From NCBI GenBank assembly GCA_000499405.2, contig HG738138.1:18577753-18641752 (forward strand): a stretch of 64,000 bases of DNA. Direction: 5' to 3'. Position 1 is the stretch's first letter. Each line of letters begins with the position of its first letter. The DNA comes from Onchocerca volvulus (taxonomy: Eukaryota; Nematoda; Chromadorea; Rhabditida; Onchocercidae). The position numbers were made by a program, and so were the translations under genes. Of this stretch, positions 50,119 through 60,300 are shown piece after piece. The notes below the pieces were generated by a model. That model was given only the letters and a program-made list of their open reading frames with translations. It was not told the DNA's origin and ran no database searches.

Positions 50119-51719
50119 TTATATATATACAGTAATACTTAAAGTAAATAATACCGACAATATGGCAAAAAGGATAGGAGAAACAAAAACGATAGCATTG
50201 TTGCACAAATCTTCGGCACACGTATCGCAGCAAGCTCTTCCGCCAGCTTGCACACAAGCTTCACCCAATGCTTGACAATTCCAGGAGTTGCTTAAGTTAT
50301 CGTTGCAACCCTTTTCATTTGTTTCTGCTAAAAAAGTTAATCACTGAGCAGAAAAGGTAATATAAAAATTAAATTAGACGTCTATCTGATTTTGAAAGCA
50401 AGCTCTGCATTTCCAATCGGACTGCTGGCCACCTATTGCAGACGGTTGACATAGTTAAGATAACTTTTATGGAAATTAAATTTATGTCTTAACATAGCTC
50501 ACGTATTTCATATCCTATACAAGTCACATTAACGACATGTCAGCTATATAACATATGCTCTTAATTATCTGATAAAGACAACTACAAGTTCTTTTATCCT
50601 TTTTCGAAGTCACGGATGATGGCTGGAAGTGATAAAGACTGTGTTATCAATAATACGCATACATGGTCGAAAAACCGAAACAAATTATACGTACATCCCA
50701 CTAATCTATATTGACCATGACTCATCATCCATAAATTTCATCTTCTCATTCCACCACTAAGTACATATTCAATCCTCATCTTTGTCTCCCATTCCCAGCT
50801 TTACCTTTAGTAGTTAGACATTGTTACTCATGCTCATGTTATTGTTCTGATTGCAAAATGACGCCCATCTCTGCATCTCCACCATCCGAACTCTTCTCCC
50901 CCTGCTAAAGTGGTTTTTACATTAACAAGGGTCATTCTTCCTTTGGATTCGATAGTTCGACAGTTAATCAGTCCGATGTTCTGCTGCTCCTGCTTTCTTT
51001 GAGAAAAATGTTTTATTGAGTTTTATCTAATCCTGTAACTAGTACCGGGTAAAATATTCGTATTGACTCTTCTATATTCGTCGGTTAATTACCCAATTAA
51101 CCGCAACCAAAAAGGTTATTCCCTAACATATTTCCCTTAGAAGTTTCTACAAATTCCCCACATGATGTAAATTAAATGTATGAATTCCGCAAATCACTTA
51201 CTACCGGATTTATCGCATTTGAACAAGAAGCAATCGGTAACTGATGATGAACAATTTTCAATGGCAGATTTTCTCACAGTGCTATTTTCAATTATACATC
51301 TGAGAGCTGTAAACAAACGATTTAAATTGCTAATAACGGCAACAACGAGATAAAGCTTTAAGTTTATTTTAATGTAATTTGACTAATGCTTTTTTGTAAT
51401 CATAAAATATCGATGAGAATTTTCAGAAAATTGTATAACTTATCCGCAAGACTGTTCAGTTCGGTTCATTAGCGGATAGATTATATGTTCCGACTAGTAA
51501 AATCTCTTTCTGGAAAAATTTAGATGACCATATTCAGTGTCCGAGCAATCAAATAAAAATCTATTGTTCGACTTTCGAGTTTTAGAAATTATATTGCTAC
51601 AGAAATGCTGCAGTCAGTTAAGTACTTAAAATTCAAAACTGAAGCCGGAAAAGAATTCTATTACCAGTTATTGATGTAAAGAAGTACATGAAGCAGCTAA
51701 ATGTAATAAACCACAGCAT
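50119..51719 (-). CDS. Secreted, probably GPI-anchored Ly6/three-finger-like protein
   Basis: Assembled from three minus-strand exons: 51719-51665, 51306-51205, 50324-50119, in consistent phase, 120 residues. Seen: signal peptide (MLWFITFSCFMYFFTSIT), a mature domain opening ALRCIIENS, then CSSSVTDCFLFKCDKS, KGCNDN, NCQALGEACVQAGGRACCDT and CAEDLCNN, and finally a hydrophobic tail (FVSPILFAILSVLFTLSITV) that ends the protein within two residues. The twelve cysteines, the LRC start and the closing LCNN are hallmarks of the Ly6/uPAR three-finger fold, and the tail fits GPI-anchor replacement. Nematode relatives such as ODR-2 and HOT proteins act at the neuronal surface; the role here is not known. 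A membrane-spanning tail instead of a GPI anchor is possible. Confidence 0.8.
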
Positions 51720-52998
51720 CGTAATGATTAGAAATTGTTATGCATCGAAATCAAGCTATGAATAATATTACTAACAATAAGTTTTTAGGGAGGAGATTGG
51801 TGATAACGGAAAAATGACAGGAAAGAGAAAGGAAAGGATGGAGAAAAAATGGAGGAACAGACGATAGGTCCGTTTATTTGAGAATAAAATCGCTCACGTT
51901 TGTTTACTATTCAATGAAGTATACAATATGCCGTTTATTGAAGGCTTTCTTTTACAAACTTATCAAATTAAATTGTAAGTCGGATACGAAATGCCTAAAT
52001 TAAATCGAATTTACAGAATATTTATCTTCACTTCTCAATTATTCAAAGGCTACGTCTTTACTTCATTATTTGAACTCGAATAAACAAATAAACACTTGAA
52101 TAATTCGATAATTGAGAGTAAAACTCGACCATTTCTTGAAAATTAAACAGCCCGAATACTTTAGTTCTCTAAAAATGCGATTATTTGAAGAACTATTTAA
52201 TTATTGAGTTGTTCAAACAACTGGAAAAATTGAATGTATAAATGACTCGAATAACTCGAGTCTTTTAATAAGTTTAGCGCTTAAATAACTCAAATACCTA
52301 AATAACTTGAGTACTAAGATATTCAAATACTGAAACGCATTATATCCGCTTAGATATTCCATACATATCAAATAAATTTCTGAGATCATAGAATCAGACA
52401 TCAAGAGAGTTAGACTGTGAAGACTTCACTAATTTCAAATTGAACGGTTCTAAAGCGATTGTTTGCAAAATTATGCAGCTTAAAATTGTTTGCGTTTTAT
52501 ATTAGGATAGGCCCGCGGGTTTGCTTGTTCATTGCTGGATGGGTGAATTTACTTGTATGATGGTACGGGTGGATAGTGATCTATTACTCGTAATTTAAAT
52601 AAATGACAGTATGGTTATCTAGCATTGTTTGAGTAGGTAGTGATCTAGTTTCTTGGTTCGGATTGCTTGCGAATTGGATGGAGTAACAAAAACTTTGGTT
52701 TTTTCCTCACTTACTCTTTTGTTGGTTTAAATGTGCATTTGTGAAAATTTGAAAATTATAAGATGATATTAAAGATGTAATGTTTACACAAAGTAATATT
52801 TGTAACTTCCAACTCTACCTTTGACTATTATATATTCTCAATTTCGTTAAATAACTAAACACTGTGTTCACTTTCATCAAGAAATGGAAGCAACAGCATC
52901 TGCATTCTTATATGTTATCACTTAAAGTGAGAACTGTTTTGATCTGATTTTAGAGCAGAATTTAAATTGTAGGCATAATATCCGTAACGTAGTGGTAG
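51720..52998. other. Divergent intergenic region between the Ly6-like gene and the Utp12 gene
   Basis: Should contain two opposing promoters. A stretch at about 52040-52340 is a degenerate AATAACTCGA-type repeat. No further exon could be supported. Confidence 0.5.
52040..52340. repeat. Degenerate AATAACTCGA-like minisatellite
   Basis: The motif AATAACTCGA and variants (GAATAACTCGAG, AATAACTCAAAT, AATAACTTGAGT, GAATAATTCGATAATTG) recurs many times with irregular spacing over some 300 bases. It resembles a decayed 10-12 bp tandem array. Confidence 0.55.
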
Positions 52999-55907
52999 AT
53001 GTTGAGACGAAGTCGTCGTTTATCGGAAGCTAAAGAAGCAATCTGCTATAATGGTGGTGCAGTCAATAAGAAAAAGGTCAAGTTGGGTGATAATGATGTG
53101 GTGAATTATAGCAAAGATGAAGGAACTGTTATTAATAACAGTATGACGAGAGTAATAATTTTAAAATATATTCCATTTGATACTGAATATATTAAAATTT
53201 ATTTGAAATTGAAATTCAGGGAAATTGGAATTAGGTAGAGGAAATCTGAAAGTCATTACGGAGTAACAAATTCGATTCGTCTTGTTATTCTAGGATGCAT
53301 CTTTGGTGATGCAACTACTTTTTGAAATTTACAATATCACCAGTTTAACCAAGCTCATGTCAGATATCTAATAAGATTTTCCAGTTTTTTTCAGGCTTTA
53401 AATCTTGACATTGTTCGAAGTAAATTTCAAATAATTGCAGGAGAATGATAAAGTTATTTTACCGAAAAAATCATCAAAAGCAAGTCTAAAAGATCTTCCT
53501 TTGAAGGAGAGAAGGAAAACGGTCGATGAAAGGTTAAATGTTGCTTTCATTTTACTTCGGTAAAAGTTTCCATGCCGAGATTCAAATTCTGCCGAAATAT
53601 TTATAACAGTGTGTTATGACTACCTTGGTCTGACATGAAAGTATCGAAGCTAAAGAAGAGGTTCGGTACAACACTGGTCACAAAATTATAAACCTTGATT
53701 GTGACGGTGTTTACATTGCATGTGGCTGTTGTTTCTTTTAGAATACCGAAAAGAGTTCATTATCAGTATTTCTAATTTGAAGTTGAATGGTTGGTTTAGA
53801 ATAGACTATATCCACATTTTTCCACTAAATCACATTCAGAGATACATTATTTTCAGTCATCATGGAAGTTCAAAAATGGATGATGTGGACTGTGTCAGCG
53901 GAAATTTACAAGATTTCAATATGGGCGAAAAAGCAAGCACATCGAATACTTATGCGGAGGTGGCCACTGCAGTTTGTTATTTATTCATTCAGTTTCATGG
54001 GTAAATACTCTGAGGTTGCGAGATCTAACTCTAGTTTCATTTCTTTTCGAAATATTTCTAGCGACTAGGCATGTTTTCAACAAATTTGTACGGAATTTCC
54101 TTAATATTTCCATATAAGTACTACTAAAAATGTATGGCAGTGAAACTTGATAAATTTATTCCTTCGATATTAAGGCAGTAATCGGCGAGCTTGAGCAATT
54201 CTTTTGTTGTAATGAATTAAAGAAAATAGAATGACTGAGTCGTAATTTCTATCACAGTATAAGCGCATCATGCTTTTCAGGGACTGGATTTGAAAAGTAC
54301 GAATGGTGAAAGCTTGGCAGTAATTTTGAGTCAAGGTTTAACGAGCAGCGACGCTGAGAAAATTGATGCAGTGTTGTTGAAAGCAGATGTGCAAACGATA
54401 TCAACAACATTGAATGATTTGTCAGTCACACAAATTATACCTTTACTTAAAGAAATTGAATGTCGTTGCAGAAGTCGTAGACATTTCGAGTATGTTTGTT
54501 TGTTTTATAGATACTAAATAGTATATAAGTAACACAAAATTTGCAATTTCCTGGAAATGATTTTGTACGAATTTTTGCATTTCGTTACAACTTAATACAA
54601 AAGCGATGTTCAACAGTTTTGGTAATTTCTAGAATTCTGTTGATTTCCAGAAGTTGTTGGATACGATGGTTGCAGTTTATTTTATCTAAGCATATGGCTT
54701 ATCTCTGCACCGTAAGTTTCGGAACTCATAGAAATTTTAGTAGCATGTCATAATGTTATTCATTTGATGAGAAATGATGTATATAGAGCTTCATCTTATA
54801 TTTTCAGATTTGTAGCATATGATTAGAGTACATGGAAACTCTATCAGAAATGACAAGACTTCTTTCTTTAAATGAAAGCATAGAGTGCTATGTTGAAAAC
54901 AGAAGATTTATGAATAAGATAAATTGTGGGAACTCTTTTTATTATATGACAAGGAAGCACATGAATTTAGCGAATAAAATTATTTCAGATTGGTACTTTA
55001 AAAGAGGATTTGTCATCCTTATTTAGTTGGTTCGGTAAAAGGGCATCGAATATGGACGAACTGTTGAAAGTAAGCGGTAAACTTTCTTTGATCAATGAGC
55101 AAATTACTCGCCGCATGTGTCCTCAAATATTTATCTCACAGCAACCAACTATTTCATTTGAAGGTTAACTCAAATGATTGAATTTTTAGAAATAATAAGA
55201 ATTTACTATGCTTTTTATAATTTTTCGGAATATTTCTTATACGTTGTCCTCTAAATTCCAGGACAACGTATAAGAAATATTAATGAGATCTACAAGCCGA
55301 GCAGAATAAACTGTTTCTTGTTCTTGACTTCTAGTCTGCATGTTCCTGTCTTTATCTGGACTTTTTAAAAAAACTTATGCGATGAATTGGTTAGTTACTT
55401 TTGGATATATGGATAATTGTCTACTTTGCTGCTAAATCTGACTGCTCTTTCTAATCTTGAGAGATATGATTATCTCCATGTAGAAGTTAAACGTTAAAAT
55501 ATTTCGCTCCTAAGTTTATATTTTATTTCATTTTATATTTGTTACAGATGATGATGACATATCAGAAACATCGGGTGAAATGAATGATTTTGATGATGAA
55601 GAAGAAAGTATCGAAAGTGTGGAAAAATGGTGGGATGACGAAGAAGTTGAATCTTATGGAAGTCATTTCTCATCTGGTAAATGCTTTGCGCAGTTCCTAA
55701 ATTGACTGAACTTCTTTTACTGTGGAATGATCCTTTTTGTGTATGATTAAATTTAGACTTTTGAAGATAAAAGTTATTCCAGATAACGAAGATAGAAAAG
55801 GTAGAAGAGATATGAATCTCGAAGATGATGATCTGGACATAGATAATGATGATGGTGATAATGATGAAAGCGACAGTGATAACGGTGAAATAGAAATGGA
55901 ATGTTGA
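52999..55907 (+). CDS. Utp12-domain nucleolar protein (WDR43/UTP5-like, without WD40 repeats)
   Basis: Utp12 domains occur in WD40 proteins of the small-subunit processome (UTP5/WDR43, UTP12, UTP13), which fold pre-18S rRNA in the nucleolus. Exons: 52999-53151, 53441-53532, 53742-53765, 53857-53971, 54281-54489, 54651-54711, 54989-55163, 55548-55676, 55783-55907; frame is kept for 360 residues. Seen: basic N-terminus (MLRRSRRLSEAKEA, NKKKVKLGD), a linker (LPLKERRKTVDER), the Utp12 domain at about 130-255 (GESLAVILSQGLTSSDAEKI, LSVTQIIPLLKEIECRCRS, WIRWLQFILSKHMAYLC) and an acidic tail (about 280-360) rich in Asp, Glu and Ser. The order Utp12 then acidic tail matches WDR43, but no beta-propeller is encoded. 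Exon 3 is only 24 bases and least certain; the exon 4 donor could be 12 bases earlier. Confidence 0.78.
55229..55281. repeat. Perfect 22-bp inverted repeat (hairpin) in Utp12 gene intron 7
   Basis: Arms 55229-55250 and 55260-55281 are exact reverse complements (ATTTCTTATACGTTGTCC core) around a 9-base loop. The structure would form a strong RNA hairpin in the pre-mRNA. It may be a tiny foldback element; stem length is close to that of a microRNA precursor but the loop is short. Confidence 0.9.
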
Positions 55908-57374
55908 GATTACCCCAGTTCCCATTTCGTATGTCTTGCTCAATTGTTGGCTCAAAAAATTTTTTAATGGTTTAATTTTCATTCATTGTGGAGAATCTCT
56001 GTGTTCCATATGTAATTGCTAGATGAACTTTAATTTGACTTCTTAAAGCCCTGCATCCAATGATAGTTATCGGTGTAATTCGTAGAAACAACGGCGCGAT
56101 ATAATGTAATGGTAAAAAAACTTATCAGGTAGCCCCATGATCATGGTCATGATATTGAAATGATATTAACAGTTACTGTTACAATTTTTCAAGTAAAAAT
56201 TGAGTGGTAGTCTTCTAAAAATAATGTGCTACTTTTTTTGGATGTAGTTTTGGAAAATTACATCAGTTATCTTAGTAATGTTGAATTTTATGCACATCCC
56301 GTAATTGAAATTTTTCACTTCTCTTCTTTTTTAATTCATGGCGAGCATGCGCTTTTATCTCCTTTCCTGAAATTCAGCTTTTTCCTTGACATGTTCACAA
56401 CATTACTTTGATTCCTGGTTAAACTAAACATTTAATCTCTTAACACTTTTGAGCATAGAATTTTTGTTGTATTTAAGCTAGTTAGACTGAGCAACCTGTC
56501 GGATTAATCGATGATGAACGGAAAATCGATATCAAGTTAAGTTGAAATAGGCAGGTCAATATTAAATCAGTTGAATATAAAATATCTTGGCACCTTTTAT
56601 TTATGATAAATGGTTACTTTTATGTTTTACTGAGAATTTTAGTCAGTTGAAAAATTAATAAACATGATTACAGTGAGCCATTCCGATTCGATCTTAGCTT
56701 CATTATGAACTCCAGTTGTTGCTCTTGTCATATACTAGCTTAAATGCACATGTTGTATCTGAGATCGTCACTTCCATAAAATACCAGTGGTATCTGTTTA
56801 TGGTTCATATCGCCTGTACTTGGGCTTGTTGCTATCAGAAATAAAAAATTTTTTTAATTAATTCTTGACTTTTTTGTTGTCAGAAACAAACTTATTTAAT
56901 GTTTTGGTGCAAAGTTACAAAATATTGAATAACTGAGGTAGAGTTCACTAGCACTTGCTGAACTTACATATAAGTAATTATTTGCTTCATCTCCTGTTGT
57001 GATACTATTAAGAAATTTTATTTTGTAAATAATTGTTAATATAAGGATTAGTTTTCTTGTTCAGATAACTGTGGATAATATCGTTGAAATTATTTCATGA
57101 ATATATTTATATTGGTAGGATTGAATTGAGGAAGGTCTATGAAATCAAGGTTCTTAAGCGTACTGCAATGGTGTACATTCACAGTGTTTGGGGTTAGATT
57201 GGGAAGGATTGATTCATTCGAGAATAGGGTAAATTTCTCGAGACTTAGAATATTGCCTCAGATTTTCGTGAGTGATCAGCAGGATGATAAGAATGTGATA
57301 AGTCGTTGCTGTTTTCAATTTTTAGAGTATTGCTAACAGCACATAACGAGTAGTCCACTGATCTCTGTAACAAA
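55908..57374. other. Intergenic region between the Utp12 gene and fzy-1
   Basis: About 1.5 kb, AT-rich, no supported exon on either strand. It holds the 3' UTR of the Utp12 gene and the promoter and 5' UTR of fzy-1. The distance is too large for a classic tight nematode operon. Confidence 0.5.
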
Positions 57375-60300
57375 ATGCCGTTTAAAGATTCGACTAACAA
57401 AACCCCATGTCGTCATCAAAGTGATAATTCACGGACAAATAATGGTAAAACTCCGAAAAGTGTTAAAAAGTAAGTCGCTTATTTTCTACTTCAATCAATT
57501 GATTTCAGCGGACTTAAGATTAGGAGCAGGTGGCGATTCGTTATAAATCAGTTGGATTTTTTCTCCTATGTTATTTAGCAGTCTCAGGTAATTGTCTTAT
57601 TTAGTCCGATCTGAGGATATCTGAAAAAGTCTCCTAAAAAAGATTTTATATTGTCAAAATACGTTGCTTATATTAGATACATTAGGATGTGTTAAATTTA
57701 TTCTTACATTCCGACAAAAGTATTATTTTCCGGGAAGTAGGGTCCTAAATATAAAGTAAATGTCCTCGAAATTTCGATAAAATTTTGTGGCAATTGCAAT
57801 TAGGATTTATAAAGAATGATATCATAACTATAAGTTGTCTTATTTTGTATTATTATTCATTTTCAGGGAAAATCATTCGATGTCACAAAAGACTCCAAGT
57901 CATAATTCAAATATATCATTTAACAAATCGAAAGGTGGTTTGAGGAAGCGTGAACTTACACCATCTAGAAATCCTAATTATAGCGGTATTGGCGGTGGTG
58001 ATCGTTTTATACCGAATCGAAGTGAAACACAGTTTGAATATGCAAATCATTGCCTTGTTAATCATAATTCTGAGGTTAGTTAACATTTTGAGTTTGCTTC
58101 AGTTGTTTTAATGTGTTGATTCTGCTTTTATTTTTAAATGACTTGCTGTTTCGAGATCTGTTTCTTCACTTAATGTAGCTTACAGTGCACCTTACTCGTG
58201 TCATTTATATCATCTGCGATTACTTTAAGCACTTAATGTTATAATTCTGATGCTCATTTGGTTAAGCTATCCATAAAAATTCCTATTCTGCATTTTTGAT
58301 GAAGTAGCATTTCTGAAAGCAATTAGTGGTCTGAAATAAAACAATGTTGTTGGTTAGATAGGAGACTTACTAATTAGCTTCAATTTGAAAAAATTTTATT
58401 GTTCTTACGAAATTGATGTTTCATACTTGTTATATCTTTAGCTTTGTATCTGTTACCTAATGACGCATTGTCAAATTTATAATGTTTGGCTGGTAGTAGA
58501 AATTCATGATACTACATTCATGACTTGTTTGGATGGTAACCGTATTCATGTTACATTTAACCTTTGGCATAATAGTTTTGTTTTACTTCTAATTGCATGT
58601 GCCAGATTCACTGTAATTAATTCATCTTTTACTGCTGCATTTATATCTTTTATTTGTTATAGAGTGATTCATTTTTAAACTTGGCAGCTTCTGCACCAAC
58701 CAGTCCATCAAGAGCTGAAAGGGCTTACATGATAAAAATGATGCGCGGTATATTTTGTTGAATTTTTGATTAAAGACTTTTCCAAGATTTGCTGCTAAAT
58801 GATTGTTTGAGTATTATTTTAGAAGAATTATTATTTCGGTTTGAAAGAAATAGCTGCATGTAGTGGTGAATAATTACTGTTTTAAAGCTTTATTATCTTT
58901 ACTGTATTATTATTATTCTCTGCATATTTCAGCTAAATCAGCAAACGATGTGGATACTAACATTGAGGAAAGAATTCTGTGCTACAAAAAAGGCCAAGCA
59001 CCAGCACCACCATTGGGTTATATGACTCAGCCAAAAGTTCTTTATACATCAAGCACTATGAAACCATCTGGAAGCGTTAGCAAGGGATTACGTTATATAC
59101 CAAATAGCCCAGAACGCATTTTGGATGCACCAAATTTTATGGATGATTATTGTGCGTTTTACACTCAGTGAATTCAATTTCCATTAAAATTTTTTTACTA
59201 ATAGTATTGTTTCTTTAAGAACCAGACCATTCTCATACTTTCCTGTAACTTTCATTTTCTCGATGTTTCTCTTTGGAAAATATCTTCATATTTCTGCAAA
59301 TTCAAAAAAAGAGTAGCGGTTTTTTTGAAAAGTTTGTCAAGATTTATTTCGAATTGTCAGATAAATTTGAATTTTGGTTCAATTTTTAATAAGCCGATGA
59401 ATCTTATGTCAATTTTATTTTCAACAAATAGGAACGAAGATGAGCTGACGGTTTTATTGATTTCAACATTTTACTGGTTATGTTCGAGGTGGAAGAAATA
59501 ATACCCAAAAATGTTTCATACTTAGCAGTCATAACTGGTATCAAGTGATCAATGCAGTTTTTATTATAAGTATCATGGTTTTCAGATATGAATGTGATTC
59601 ATTGGAGTTGTGATAATGTTATTGCCGTCGCCCTAACTTATGCTTTATACCTGTGGAATGCTTCTACCGGCGAAATTGTTGTAAGTTTATCGTACTTTTA
59701 ATTTTATTAATTTTATAGTTTCTAATCGTTAAACATATATTAGTTATCGTTCACCGCATGGTGACACGTGGTGCGATACTGTGTGTTTTTTGACGCAATT
59801 ATGTATGGCAATGAGCAAATGAAATAATGTACTTGAATGGTGTCTGATTGTATGAAAATATATGTTCGTATAGGTATGACATTATACCTTCTTGAAGCAA
59901 TAATTCACTGGTTATTCATTTCCTTGGGAATTTATTTCACAGGCAATTGATTTAAGTGCATCTAGTTTTATTTATAGACACTCTTCGAATTATCAGAGGA
60001 ATCTGGCAATTATATTACATCAGTTCAATGGGCAGAACAAAGCTCGATTTTGGCAGTTGGACTTTCAAATGGATTTGTCAAGGTTTTTTTTTAATAAAAT
60101 AAACTAACATTTCAAATCATTTTTTCAGCAGTATTCCAGAGGATCAGAACGACTAATATTTTATCCAAGTTCAAAAAAACTAGTTGACAATACTGATTGT
60201 CGCTTGATAGGAATCATGTCATTTGGCGTTCCCAATCTTTTAACATTTTAGTACATTATGTTTTAGAAAATTTGATGATTCTTTGGATCTACATTATTAG

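Noticed and set aside
52981..53030. Possible tRNA-like A box near the Utp12 gene start (GTAGTGGTAGA)
   Set aside because: No matching B box, anticodon stem or acceptor stem could be folded; the ATG inside begins a well-supported coding exon.
55542..55982. Minus-strand open frame of 146 codons
   Set aside because: It is the antisense of the acidic Asp/Glu-rich exons of the Utp12 gene; repetitive GAT/GAA codons read backwards stay open by chance.
57139..57336. 65-codon plus-strand frame just upstream of fzy-1
   Set aside because: No family resemblance and no way to join in phase to the CDC20 start; probably 5' flanking sequence.
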